Positions 42,703 to 51,844 of a stretch of 64,000 bases of DNA are shown here, piece by piece. Both the position numbers and the translations under genes were made by a program. The stretch lies in NCBI GenBank assembly GCA_966250335.1, contig CBINGZ010000029.1, positions 9,747-73,746 on the forward strand, read 5' to 3'. Under the pieces are notes generated by a model. It saw nothing but the letters and a program-made list of their open reading frames with translations. It did no database searches and had not been told where the DNA came from. Position 1 is the first letter of the stretch; every line of letters starts with the position of its first letter. The stretch comes from OLB7 sp966250335 (GTDB lineage: Bacteria; Bacteroidota; Ignavibacteria; OLB7).

Positions 42703-44211
42703 ATGAGCATGCGAATGTCCCCCTTTGGTCCCCTCCCTCTTTCCTCCCTGTTCTCGGCATTTCTGCTGGTTCCGGCGATCGTCGCGGGGCAGCAGACGGA
42801 GCCTGCCTATCCCCGTACCGATGGGGTCATGTCGTATCTCCTCTCGGGACATACGGGTGAGGTCTGGTCGGCGGTCCCGAGTCCGGACGGGACGCGGGTC
42901 GTGACGGCGAGCAGCGACGGGACGGCGAGGATCTACGACATGCGTACGGGGGTGGTCACGCTGGCCGGGCACGGCGCGCAGGTCTGGTCGGCGCAGTTCA
43001 GTCCCGACGGATCGATGGTCGTCACGGCGGGATGGGACGGGACGGCGAGAATCTGGGACGCCCGCACCGGCGCCGAACTCCTGGTGCTTGCGGGGCATGA
43101 GAAGAGAGTGGCGATCGCCCGGTTCAGTCCCGACGGGAGCAGGGTCCTCACCTCGAGCTACGACGGCACCGTCAGGATCTGGGATGCGCGCACCGGCGCC
43201 GAGCTTCTCCGCTTCGGCGATCGTCCCCACTGGGTTCTTCCCGCCGAGTTCAGTCCCGACGGGAGCCGGGTGATCATCGCCGACCGCGACAACAACCGCA
43301 AGGTGTGGGACGCCGTCACCGGCGACCTGAAGCTGACCCTGACGGGACATACGAAAGATGTCTGGTGGGGACGCTACAGCCGCGACGGGCGCCGGATCGT
43401 CACGGCCGGCTACGACAGCACCGCCCGTATCTGGGATGCCCGTACGGGAGCGCTGCTCCACACCCTTCGCGGTCACGCCGACATCGTCCCCTTCGCCGAG
43501 TTCAGTCCCGACGGGCGACGTCTGGTGACGGCCGGCTACGACGGGACGGCGCGTATCTGGGCGACGGCCACCGGAGCGCAGATCGCCGTTCTTGCGGGGC
43601 ATACCCGGATGATCTCCAGCGCCGTCTACAGTCCCAACGGCGTCGTGATCGCAACGGCCGGCTACGACAGCACCGTCCGGGTCTGGGATGCCCGCGACGG
43701 CAGAATACTTCATGTTCTCAAGGGGCATACCGCCATCGTCACCGGCGTCCGTTTCGCGCCGGACAGCAAGAGCCTGATCTCATCGAGCTGGGACGGGACG
43801 GCGAGGATCTGGTATCTGGACGTCCCTCCAACGGCCGTGGCGAGAAAGGCTCCGGTCGCTCCCCCGGTCACCGGAATGCCGATCCCCCTCTCCGGCGCCG
43901 CTCTCCCTCCCTCCGGCGCCGCTCTTCCCGGTCCGGAGACCGACGAATCGGGCAACCCGGCGATACGGGCGTTGCCGAACCCGACGGCCGCCGTCACCTC
44001 CATCGAGTATGCCGTGGCGGAACGGGGAGAGGTCCGTCTTGTCGTCACCGACGAGCGCGGCACGATCGTCGCGACCCTGGTCGACGAGGAGCAGGAGCCG
44101 GGCCGCCGGAGCGTGACGTTCGATACGACCCCTCTGCCGTCGGGACGTTATTTCATCCTGCTCCGATCGGGGCTGCTCCGTGATTCCAAGATGTTGCAGG
44201 TGGAACGTTGA
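42703..44211 (+). CDS. secreted WD40-repeat protein with T9SS sorting domain
   Basis: 502 residues from ATG 42703, with a signal peptide (LSSLFSAFLLVPAIVAGQ). Eight WD40 units follow between about residues 45 and 370, most with GH at the start and ARIWD at the end (for example FSPDGSRVLTSSYDGTVRIWD-type blades), forming a beta-propeller outside the cell. A Pro/Ala-rich linker follows, then a T9SS sorting domain (LPNPTAAVTSIEYAVAERG to SKMLQVER). Likely a protein-binding surface component, related in blade sequence to the 1450-residue protein. Confidence 0.88.
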   Translation: MSMRMSPFGPLPLSSLFSAFLLVPAIVAGQQTEPAYPRTDGVMSYLLSGHTGEVWSAVPSPDGTRVVTASSDGTARIYDMRTGVVTLAGHGAQVWSAQFSPDGSMVVTAGWDGTARIWDARTGAELLVLAGHEKRVAIARFSPDGSRVLTSSYDGTVRIWDARTGAELLRFGDRPHWVLPAEFSPDGSRVIIADRDNNRKVWDAVTGDLKLTLTGHTKDVWWGRYSRDGRRIVTAGYDSTARIWDARTGALLHTLRGHADIVPFAEFSPDGRRLVTAGYDGTARIWATATGAQIAVLAGHTRMISSAVYSPNGVVIATAGYDSTVRVWDARDGRILHVLKGHTAIVTGVRFAPDSKSLISSSWDGTARIWYLDVPPTAVARKAPVAPPVTGMPIPLSGAALPPSGAALPGPETDESGNPAIRALPNPTAAVTSIEYAVAERGEVRLVVTDERGTIVATLVDEEQEPGRRSVTFDTTPLPSGRYFILLRSGLLRDSKMLQVER

Positions 44212-44303
44212 GCGGTTCGAACGACTTATTGAGAGTATGAAATGGAACGGGCTCCGTTTCGATCGGGCCCGGCAGGGAATCGGATGTAGAGGAACAAGGG
44301 ATC

Positions 44304-44903
44304 ATGAAGAGAATAGCGTTGTCGACGATGCTCGCACTGCTCCTGGCGGTTGTTGCTCCGTGTCTCGCGGCCCGGAGCCGATTCCCCGTACCGCCCGTTT
44401 CGATGATGGCCGTCGACACGTTGAAGGCCGATACGTCGGAGACGGTTGTATCGACGGAGCCGGACTCCCGCGTCCCGACATCGGGGATGGAGGCGGCACG
44501 ACGGTTCTGGCGGGATCTGCTGGAGGGGCGCTACGACAGTCTTGAAGGTGTCGTCGGCTTCCCCTTCCAGTGGGACTCACGATGCCGGATCTTCGCGGGG
44601 ATCTCCCAGATCCGGGATGAGGCCGAGCGCGGCCGCGATCCGGAGATCACCATCGAATGGGGCGACGTGCGGGAGGTAGCGAAGGGAGATTCCCTCCTGA
44701 GAGAGCCTCTCTTCGAGCCTCTGGTCCTTCCTCTCAGCGTCCTCGACTGTGATGAAGGAGAGAGCCGCGATCTGATGGCTCTTGCCGCCCATCCGCAACG
44801 CTACTACACGGTTCTGCTCCGGGTCGACGGCGAGGAGATCCTCACGGCCGTCCGCGTCACACGGCTCGCCGACGGCTGGCGGGTGACCGGGCTCAACAAC
44901 TGA
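44304..44903 (+). CDS. exported hypothetical protein
   Basis: 199 residues with a signal peptide (MKRIALSTMLALLLAVVAPCLA). The mature part has a Thr/Ser-rich spacer, then GMEAARRFWRDLLEGRYDSLEG and, near the end, YYTVLLRVDGEEILTAVRVTR and GWRVTGLNN, suggesting a small alpha/beta NTF2-like domain. I recognise no family. It lies 90 bp after the WD40 gene on the same strand. Confidence 0.6.
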   Translation: MKRIALSTMLALLLAVVAPCLAARSRFPVPPVSMMAVDTLKADTSETVVSTEPDSRVPTSGMEAARRFWRDLLEGRYDSLEGVVGFPFQWDSRCRIFAGISQIRDEAERGRDPEITIEWGDVREVAKGDSLLREPLFEPLVLPLSVLDCDEGESRDLMALAAHPQRYYTVLLRVDGEEILTAVRVTRLADGWRVTGLNN

Positions 44904-45021
44904 TCCGCTCCCCCCCTCTTTCTGAAGAATTCTTCCGTTCGCGCGTCACAGCTTCACCCTCCCGCGTCTTTCGTCGTCCCTTCCCCGTACTCTTTCAATC
45001 GACAACTCAACGCGCACACCC

Positions 45022-45744
45022 ATGAGAATCTTCTGTACGCTTCTCGTCGCTCTCACGCTCGCCTCCTGCAACGTTCCTCCCCGCATGATGATGACGCAGG
45101 ACTACCAGAACCGTCCCGCGATCTCCGGCTCGCTCTTCAAATCGGATCAGGATGTGATGAGCGATGAAACGATCAACCGGATCCTCACCAGCAAGCTCCA
45201 GCTTCCGCCGAAGGCGAAGATCGCGCTGATGCGGTTTCAGGGAGGGCTGGGGAACGAGAACTTCGGCTATCTCTATCGGGGGTTCTACAGCATGTATTCG
45301 GAGGATTATCTCCGTCTGCAGCAGACCCATGTCGACACCCTTTCCGCCCATCTTCTCACGCTGCCGAGAGTGATGGAGGTGACCCCCCTCCCCTCGCTCC
45401 TCACGCCGCAGAGCCCCACGGTCCCCATCCTGCGCGAGGCGGCGGTGCGACTGCAGGCCGACCTGCTGCTGATCTATCGTATCACTACAGATGTCTACAG
45501 CGAGTACAACACTTTTTCCAAGGATGAGGCGAAGGCGTACAGCACCTGCGAGTTCGTGCTGCTCGATGTGCGGACCGGGCTGATACCTTTCACCTCGATG
45601 ACCACGCGCGACTTCTACACGAAGGCGATCGATACCGACTTGAATCTTGCGGAAACGGGGAGACGCGCGGAAAGACTCGCCTCATTACAGTCCCTTGCGA
45701 TATCTTCGCAGCAGCTTCTCGACTTCCTCAAGACGGTTCCGTAA
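45022..45744 (+). CDS. lipoprotein of unknown function
   Basis: 240 residues. The signal peptide ends in lipobox TLASCNVPP. It contains AKIALMRFQGG, a central Tyr-rich segment (NFGYLYRGFYSMYSEDYLRL), and LREAAVRLQADLLLIYRITTD, a pattern seen in proteins related to the LpoB/CsgG-like beta-alpha-beta fold. That resemblance is weak. It is the first gene of a small plus-strand run. Confidence 0.6.
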   Translation: MRIFCTLLVALTLASCNVPPRMMMTQDYQNRPAISGSLFKSDQDVMSDETINRILTSKLQLPPKAKIALMRFQGGLGNENFGYLYRGFYSMYSEDYLRLQQTHVDTLSAHLLTLPRVMEVTPLPSLLTPQSPTVPILREAAVRLQADLLLIYRITTDVYSEYNTFSKDEAKAYSTCEFVLLDVRTGLIPFTSMTTRDFYTKAIDTDLNLAETGRRAERLASLQSLAISSQQLLDFLKTVP

Positions 45745-45790
45745 GGTACGGCTCCGGTCCGGGGAGGGCGTCAACCGCGGGGAGAGCATC

Positions 45791-46189
45791 ATGCAGAACG
45801 CAACCGAGCATTCAGTCGGTGAGGATTCCCGGGACGATCATCCCGTCGAATATCGCCCCCCTTCCCTCTTCTCGTCGCTCGCCGGACGGTTCGATATTCC
45901 ATGGGATGATCTCGACACCGCCCGCACCCAGGAGGAGGCTCTTGCGGCCTTTCGCGATCTGCTGACCGAGAGGCTCCGCTTCATCATCGACAACGATTTC
46001 GGGAAGCTGGCGCAGATTCTCTACCGGATCGATGTGGACGAGCGGAAGGTCGACGAGATCTTCCGGACGGCTCCGATTCCGGAGGTTCCCGCCGCGCTGG
46101 CCGATCTGATCACGACGCGCGTGCTCCGGACGCTGGAGTCGCGCCGTCGCTACAGGGAAGGTCTCCATGAGGAAGAAGCAGAGTCGTGA
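45791..46189 (+). CDS. small hypothetical cytoplasmic protein
   Basis: 132 residues from ATG 45791, with GGGAGA about 5 nt upstream; the longer frame to 45647 lies inside the lipoprotein gene. It is acidic and helical, with ARTQEEALAAFRDLLTERLRF, DNDFGKLAQILYRIDVDERK and PEVPAALADLITTRVLRTL. The second half resembles small uncharacterised Bacteroidota proteins that have a conserved ILYRIDVDE-type motif. Function is unknown. Confidence 0.65.
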   Translation: MQNATEHSVGEDSRDDHPVEYRPPSLFSSLAGRFDIPWDDLDTARTQEEALAAFRDLLTERLRFIIDNDFGKLAQILYRIDVDERKVDEIFRTAPIPEVPAALADLITTRVLRTLESRRRYREGLHEEEAES

Positions 46190-46341
46190 GGATTGCCCGC
46201 CCGGTACAGGAGGGGAACATTGCGTATTCTTGCTTGAGAACGATCACCCCCTCTGAGTAGATTCGCGCCCGACTCCATGATCCGTGTTCAACGGATCGGG
46301 AGGAGAGCTACATCTTTTTTTCGTACTGTCGGAGAATCACC

Positions 46342-47118
46342 ATGAGGATGATCTGCATGATGCTGGCGGCGATCGCGCTTCTATCGGGCGAGGCGATCGC
46401 GCAGAAAGGGAAACGGGGAAGCGACACGGTCACTACTCCGTCAGGGCTGAAGTATATCGTGACGAAAGCGGGCAAGGGGGCGAAGTCGAAGCCGGGGAAC
46501 GTGGTGGTGACGCATTACACCGGTACCCTCACCAACGGCACGGTGTTCGACGACTCCCGTGAGCGCGGCGAGCCCCTTGCGTTCACGCTCGGCAGGCACA
46601 AGGTGATCAAGGGATGGGAGGAAGCGTTCTCTCTCCTCCGCGTGGGGGATCGCGCCAGGCTGATCATCCCCCCCGATATCGCCTACGGCGCCGCGGAGCG
46701 GGGATCGATCCCCGCCAACTCCACCCTCATCTTCGATGTGGAACTGCTCGAGCTGAAGGAACATGCCCTTGCCGATTATCTGGAGCTTCTGGAGGACAGC
46801 CTCGGAATCGAGGCGGCCGTCAAGATCTACCAGGGGTTGAAGGCGAAGGGAACCGGCGACTACTACGTCAGCGAGGCGCAGATCAACGGCCTCGGCTATT
46901 CACTTCTCCAGAAGAACAAGGTGCGCGAGGCGATCGCGATCTTCAAGATCAACGTCGATGAATTCCCCGACTCCTTCAACGTCTACGACAGCCTGGGGGA
47001 GGCGTACATGCTCAACGGGGACAAGGATCTCGCCGTCGCCAACTACCGCAGGTCGCTGGAACTGAACGCAAAGAACGAGAACGCCGTGGAGATGCTGAAG
47101 AAGCTGGAGGGAGGCTGA
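46342..47118 (+). CDS. FKBP-type isomerase with C-terminal TPR repeats, exported
   Basis: 258 residues. Signal peptide (MRMICMMLAAIALLSGEAIAQ). The FKBP domain comes first: SGLKYIVTKAGKG, VTHYTGTLTNGTVFDDS, VIKGWEEAFSLLRVGDRA and IPPDIAYGAAERG. After ELLELKEHALADYLELLE come about two to three TPR units (for example NVYDSLGEAYMLNGDKDLAV and YRRSLELNAKNENAV). This is a periplasmic isomerase that probably docks on partners through its TPRs. It is the third exported FKBP in the window. Confidence 0.92.
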   Translation: MRMICMMLAAIALLSGEAIAQKGKRGSDTVTTPSGLKYIVTKAGKGAKSKPGNVVVTHYTGTLTNGTVFDDSRERGEPLAFTLGRHKVIKGWEEAFSLLRVGDRARLIIPPDIAYGAAERGSIPANSTLIFDVELLELKEHALADYLELLEDSLGIEAAVKIYQGLKAKGTGDYYVSEAQINGLGYSLLQKNKVREAIAIFKINVDEFPDSFNVYDSLGEAYMLNGDKDLAVANYRRSLELNAKNENAVEMLKKLEGG

Positions 47119-47213
47119 TGAGAAGCTGGTGCCTCAGTTCGAAAGCAGCGTGTGATGAAAAATAGAGCGAGACCTGAAACGATAACGTGAGCACCGATAC
47201 TTCAGGATTTCAT

Positions 47214-47657
47214 ATGAATGTACAGGAAGAGATCAAGGAATATATTGCCGGCCAGCCTGAACCGAAACGGAGTGATATGCAGGAGCTGCATACGCTCATG
47301 CTTCAGGTGATGCCGGAAGGGAGACTATGGTTCGACGACGGTAAGAACGACGAAAATAAAACGGTTGCCAACCCTACGATAGGATATGGGTTGCAGACGA
47401 TAAAATATGCGAAAGGAAACACCAGGGAATTTTTTCAAATCGGTATAAGCGCAAACAAAACCGGAATCTCCATCTATATCCTCGGCATCAAGGATAAGAC
47501 ATACCTGGCCCGGACGTATGGAAAAGAGCTGGGGAAGGCGAGCGTGACCGGGTATTGCATCAGGTTCAATAATCTGAAAGATATACACAGGGATATACTC
47601 GAAGCGGCGATACGATACGGGGTTGAGGCGACAAGTGAAACGGAAGTTTCAAACTGA
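47214..47657 (+). CDS. DUF1801-like protein in an A+T-rich patch
   Basis: 147 residues from ATG 47214. It starts MNVQEEIKEYIAGQPEPKRS, and QELHTLMLQVMPEGRLWFDDG, TIGYGLQ and YILGIKDKTYLARTYGKELGKAS fit DUF1801 (YdhG-like) proteins, a small fold of unknown role. Its base composition differs from its neighbours: I count 47 G+C in the 120 bases 47341-47460, about 39%. That suggests recent arrival by transfer. Its stop lies 10 bases before the next gene. Confidence 0.75.
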   Translation: MNVQEEIKEYIAGQPEPKRSDMQELHTLMLQVMPEGRLWFDDGKNDENKTVANPTIGYGLQTIKYAKGNTREFFQIGISANKTGISIYILGIKDKTYLARTYGKELGKASVTGYCIRFNNLKDIHRDILEAAIRYGVEATSETEVSN

Positions 47658-47667
47658 GGCGCTACCG

Positions 47668-48234
47668 ATGAAGAACCTCCCCATCCCCACGGATCGTCTC
47701 TTCTTCCGCGAGTACACGGCGGACGATCTGGAATCTCTCCACGCGATACTCTCCGATCCTCTCACCATGAGGTTCTGGCCCGCCCCCTTCACGTATGAGA
47801 GAACGGTCGCCTGGCTGGAGCGGAGCATCGAGTCCTCCCGCGTGAACGGCTTCTCCCGCTGGGCCCTCTGTCTGCGGAGCAGCGGCCGGCAGATCGGCGA
47901 CTGCGGGTTCATCGATGCGGTCGTCGACGGGCGGAGGGAGAACGACATCGGCTACATCATCCATGCTCCCTACTGGCGGCAGGGATACGCGGTGGAGGCC
48001 GCACGCGCCTCTCTGGAGCATGGGTTCCGGGCCTTCGGGATGGATCGTATCATCGCCAACATGGCGCACGATCATATCGGTTCGCAGCGCGTGGCCGAGC
48101 GGATCGGGATGAAGAAGGAGAAGGAGTTCCTGAACGAGAGGAACCGTGGGATACCGACCTGTCTCTACGCGATCTCCAGAGAGGATTTCGAGCGCGACCC
48201 GGGGGAATCGCCCGCGGTCGCCGGCGACAACTGA
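47668..48234 (+). CDS. GNAT N-acetyltransferase
   Basis: 188 residues from ATG 47668; a longer frame to 47623 lies in the previous gene. The GNAT fold is seen in LPIPTDRLFFREYTADDL, IGDCGFIDAV, IGYIIHAPYWRQGYAVEAA (acetyl-CoA loop and helix), and IANMAHDHIGSQRVAERIGM. Of the RimJ/RimL type; the substrate is unknown. A strong hairpin terminator follows at 48246-48275. Confidence 0.87.
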   Translation: MKNLPIPTDRLFFREYTADDLESLHAILSDPLTMRFWPAPFTYERTVAWLERSIESSRVNGFSRWALCLRSSGRQIGDCGFIDAVVDGRRENDIGYIIHAPYWRQGYAVEAARASLEHGFRAFGMDRIIANMAHDHIGSQRVAERIGMKKEKEFLNERNRGIPTCLYAISREDFERDPGESPAVAGDN

Positions 48235-48245
48235 ATATATCCGAA

Positions 48246-48275
48246 TACGAAGGGCTCCGAGAGGAGCCCTTCGTA
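48246..48275. terminator. bidirectional hairpin terminator
   Basis: TACGAAGGGCTCC (48246-48258) pairs with GGAGCCCTTCGTA (48263-48275) around GAGA, between convergent genes. A perfect 13-bp stem. Confidence 0.8.
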
Positions 48276-48299
48276 CGTTCGGCATGTCGCGAATCGATA

Positions 48300-51200
48300 T
48301 CACCGCACCAGCATCATCGCTCTGCTCCGCGACCATGTTCCGCAGGTCAGTCTGACGTAGTAGATCCCGGAGGGGAGATCGGACGCATCCCATGTCGCGA
48401 TATATTCCCCCGGTTGAAGGACCTCGTTCATCAGGGCCGCCACTCTCCGTCCGGAGGCGTCGTGGATCTCCAGGGTCACGGGTCCGTCCAGTCCGATGGA
48501 GAAGGGGATCTCGGTCGTGGGATTGAACGGGTTCGGATGATTCGGAAGGAGCGCGAAGTTCTCCGTCGTCGATTCGATCAGCCTGTAGGCCAGCCCGCAG
48601 ATCGAATCGAGCCGGATCAGACCGGGGAACGTGACGATGCCGGTACACGGCGCCTGCGGCATGACTTCGATCGTGAGCCCGATCTCCGATGAATCGGAGG
48701 CGCCGATGAACCCGGTGAACGTTCCGGTCAGGAGCGTCCCGATTCCCCGGATCGTCTCTCCGGCCGGGGCCGCGAGCTCGATCGTATAACTTCCCTTCCG
48801 TGTATCCTCGTCGATCCTCACGACCTTCCATCCCTCCAGCAGGCCTCCGGCCGTCGACAGATCCTTCAGGCGGACCACGTCGGGTCTGTAGGTCAGACCG
48901 ACGACGATTCTGTCGGCCTTCGCGTCGTCGATCCCCTCCTCCAGCGTGATCGGGACCTGCACGTCATCGCCCGGCGCGACGCGATATTTTCGATCGATAC
49001 GGGCGATTCCCATGACCGACCGGGGATCGACCTCCACCCTGACGGTTCCGCTCGCGATACATCCGGAGGGGAGAATCATCGTCACCGTGTAGGTCGTCGA
49101 CGTGCCGGGACGCGCTTCGGTCTCGGCGCAGGTCGGGCAGGAGAGCCCTTCGGTCGGGGACCACTGGTGCGATCGACCTGCCGTCGGTGCTCTCAGGTAG
49201 GCGACGCTGTAGCGGCAGATCGTCGTATCCCCCTTGATTTCCAGGCGCGAAACAGGGAGCACGGCGACCCGCACCGAATCGATCCCCTCGCACCCGTAGG
49301 GGCCTGTTCCCGTTACGATATAGGTGGTCGTGGCGGAGGGGGCGGCGATCGGGTCGGGACAGTCGGTGCAGCTCAGTCCCGCGGCCGGTTCCCAGCGGTA
49401 GGTGACGGCTCCCGACGCGTGCAGTCCGATGGAGCCGTCGGGGCAGATCGATACATCCATGCCGGCATCCACGGGAGGAGGAGGAACGGGGTGCACCGTG
49501 ACCGACGCCGAATCGACGCAGCCCCCGTCGTTCGACACGGTGACGGTATATCGTGTCGGGACCGATGGGCTCGCCGTCGGGTCGGGGCAGTCGACGCAGC
49601 TCAGCCCCGTGCCGGGGCTCCATCTGTAGGAGGTTCCGCCGGAGGCGCGCAGTTGCACGGTTTCGGTTCCGCAGAAGAATATCTCGGCGGGACCTTCTAT
49701 CGACGCCTTCGGTCTCTCGAGCACCGTGACCGTCACGCTGTCGTCGGAGAAGCATCGTCCCCCCCGCACGGCCCGCAGTCTGTAGAGGGTTGTCTTCGTC
49801 GGCGAGGCGACCGGTTCGGCGCAGTCGGTGCAGTTCAGTCCCTCGGCCGGCGACCAGAGATAGCCGTCGCCGCCGGAGCCGTTCAGCGTCGTTCCATCCC
49901 CCACGCAGACGGTTTTGTCGGGGCCCGCGTCGGCGAAGGTCGAAGACCCGACGGAGACGAGAACCGAGGCGACATCGTTGCATCCTCCCTGGCCGACGAC
50001 GGTCAGAGAATATCGTGTCGTGACGGAGGGCTTCGCCCACGGGTTGGGGCAGTCGGAGCAGTCGAGTCCCTCCTTCGGCTCCCACGAGAAGCTGGTTCCT
50101 TCCGGATACGGTTCGTCCCGGCCTATGCGGGCGCTGTCTCCTTCACAGAGAGCGGTATCCGGGGCGACCAGGGCTTTGGGCTGTGGGAATACGGTCACCG
50201 TTACCGACTTCCTGACCATGCAGCCGGCCAGGGAAGCCCGGGTCGTATAGGTGGTCGTCACGCTCGGCGTGGCGATCGGGTCGGGACAGTCGGTACAACT
50301 GAGTCCTTCCGACGGGGTCCATGAGATCCCGTCCGATGTCGTCAGAGGTATCGCTCCCAGCGCGGCTCCGGGACCGCCGGCACAGATGACCGTGTCGCGG
50401 GAGATCAGGAGCATATCGTGATTCGATGTCGATACCATCGACCGGTTCTGTATTCCGTATCGCACCGCCTCCTTCCCCAGCGTGATCATGCCTCGCTGGT
50501 ATCTGCAGGCAGGGCCGGGCTGGTCCGGATCGAGGATTACATCGAGATGATCCTTCACGGTGGCGACATAGATGCGTCCGTCGGGTCCCAGCTCCAGATC
50601 TCCGGTCGCCCCCCGGTTGTCGATCAATGTTCGTGAGGCGTTGATGAGTCCGGCGTCGCCTGAGGAGAGATCGAACTGATAGGTGCCGACGCTCTCGACG
50701 GTGGCGTAGAGCATCAGGCTGTTCGGAGAAAAGCAGATACCGTAAGCGGGATCGGGAAGGGAGAGCAGGATCGGCTCCGCGACTATGCCGTTGATGTCGT
50801 CGAAGCGGAACACCTGCACGGCGGCCGATGGCTTTTCGGTAGCCATCGCAAGTCGTCGCCCGTCCGGCGAGGCCCTGAGAGCGCCGACCACCCCGAGTCG
50901 GTTGCCGTTGAGCGGCGGGCCGACACCGGAGACCACCGGGCTTAGCGTGATCCCGTTCGCGGAGACCTTGTACGCATAGAACAGATCGTCCCCCGCCCGG
51001 TGCGTGACGACCCATATATCGTGTGCGTTCCCGTGCCGAACCGCCGTCAGTTTTTCGGTCCCCGGACGGTGCAGCAGCACATTCTTTCCGACCACCTCTC
51101 CGTTGCCGCCGTCGAGTCGCATATCGATTTCCGAATATTTGTAGCCGTCGCCCATATAGCCGTCGGTCTCAAGATCACCCGACGTAAACACATAGTAGCG

Positions 51201-51539
51201 GAACGTATCGCACGGCGAGCGAACGATCAGGGCCGACTGCGTGGAGGAGGGTGATCCGGCAAGTCCGGTGCCGTTCTTCATCGGGAGATGGTTCCGGTTC
51301 CAGACCGTGATGCCGTCGGTATAGAAGAGGAGTCGGCCGGTAGCATGATCGCAGACCGTGGCGGCCCCTTCGTTCGTGTTGATCCGGCCGTCGGCCAGGG
51401 GAGTGGGGGGAGATGTGTTGAAATCGAGTCCGACGCCGTATCCGAAATACCAGATGTTGTTCTCCTTCTGGCCGAAACAGGGGGTCGTGAAGAGAAGCAG
51501 AGTCAGCAGGACGATGCAGGAAGTTCTGAACGCGCACAT
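48300..51539 (-). CDS. large T9SS cargo with six tandem Ig-like repeats
   Basis: 1079 residues. Signal peptide (SCIVLLTLLLFTTPCFGQ). Residues about 27-390 form a propeller-like domain (NIWYFGYGVGLDFNTSPP, DGRIYVATVKDHLDV). Then six units of roughly 80 residues each carry a W-x-P-x-x-GL-x-C-x-x-C motif (WTPSEGLSCTDCPDP is one). A cohesin-like segment and a T9SS sorting domain follow (NHPNPFNPTTEIPFSIG to MMLVR). Paired cysteines in each repeat suggest disulfide-stabilised modules on the surface. The gene at 57754-60214 is a close relative at both ends but lacks the six repeats. Confidence 0.88.
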   Translation of the reverse strand: MCAFRTSCIVLLTLLLFTTPCFGQKENNIWYFGYGVGLDFNTSPPTPLADGRINTNEGAATVCDHATGRLLFYTDGITVWNRNHLPMKNGTGLAGSPSSTQSALIVRSPCDTFRYYVFTSGDLETDGYMGDGYKYSEIDMRLDGGNGEVVGKNVLLHRPGTEKLTAVRHGNAHDIWVVTHRAGDDLFYAYKVSANGITLSPVVSGVGPPLNGNRLGVVGALRASPDGRRLAMATEKPSAAVQVFRFDDINGIVAEPILLSLPDPAYGICFSPNSLMLYATVESVGTYQFDLSSGDAGLINASRTLIDNRGATGDLELGPDGRIYVATVKDHLDVILDPDQPGPACRYQRGMITLGKEAVRYGIQNRSMVSTSNHDMLLISRDTVICAGGPGAALGAIPLTTSDGISWTPSEGLSCTDCPDPIATPSVTTTYTTRASLAGCMVRKSVTVTVFPQPKALVAPDTALCEGDSARIGRDEPYPEGTSFSWEPKEGLDCSDCPNPWAKPSVTTRYSLTVVGQGGCNDVASVLVSVGSSTFADAGPDKTVCVGDGTTLNGSGGDGYLWSPAEGLNCTDCAEPVASPTKTTLYRLRAVRGGRCFSDDSVTVTVLERPKASIEGPAEIFFCGTETVQLRASGGTSYRWSPGTGLSCVDCPDPTASPSVPTRYTVTVSNDGGCVDSASVTVHPVPPPPVDAGMDVSICPDGSIGLHASGAVTYRWEPAAGLSCTDCPDPIAAPSATTTYIVTGTGPYGCEGIDSVRVAVLPVSRLEIKGDTTICRYSVAYLRAPTAGRSHQWSPTEGLSCPTCAETEARPGTSTTYTVTMILPSGCIASGTVRVEVDPRSVMGIARIDRKYRVAPGDDVQVPITLEEGIDDAKADRIVVGLTYRPDVVRLKDLSTAGGLLEGWKVVRIDEDTRKGSYTIELAAPAGETIRGIGTLLTGTFTGFIGASDSSEIGLTIEVMPQAPCTGIVTFPGLIRLDSICGLAYRLIESTTENFALLPNHPNPFNPTTEIPFSIGLDGPVTLEIHDASGRRVAALMNEVLQPGEYIATWDASDLPSGIYYVRLTCGTWSRSRAMMLVR

Positions 51540-51844
51540 GGAAGCCTCCGTGGAATATATCGTAATCGAACAATCGTTCGATCACGCCGGGGATAGAAGA
51601 GGACTCATGAACTGAGGGCGGTGTGCGGTTCCGCCGGTCGGCCCGGGGGGGTCGGGAGGGGAACATAGTGAAAAGGGGGTGGAATCGGAAGGGGGGATGA
51701 GCCGACGGGTACGAAGATCAGGGAAATCGTGGTGGCTGTCATGGGCCGGTATCAGGTGGTACATTCCTGCCGTCCTTCCATCGGTTCGCTCTACACTCTC
51801 CATGTTCCATGGCGATGCCCATCACTCATATCAGGAGGTGTCTG
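51540..51844. other. intergenic region between divergent genes
   Basis: About 300 bases holding the start signals of the T9SS gene (minus) and of the decayed VWA gene (plus). G-rich around 51640-51710. The only clear element is AGGAGGTG at 51833-51840. Confidence 0.5.
51833..51840 (+). promoter_or_regulatory. strong Shine-Dalgarno AGGAGGTG
   Basis: It lies 6 nt (counted from AGGAGG) upstream of ATG 51845, which opens a signal peptide. It shows that a real gene once began here. Confidence 0.75.

Noticed and set aside
45647..45790. Longer start for the 132-residue protein
   Set aside because: The extension overlaps the lipoprotein gene and has no protein-like pattern; ATG 45791 has a ribosome site.
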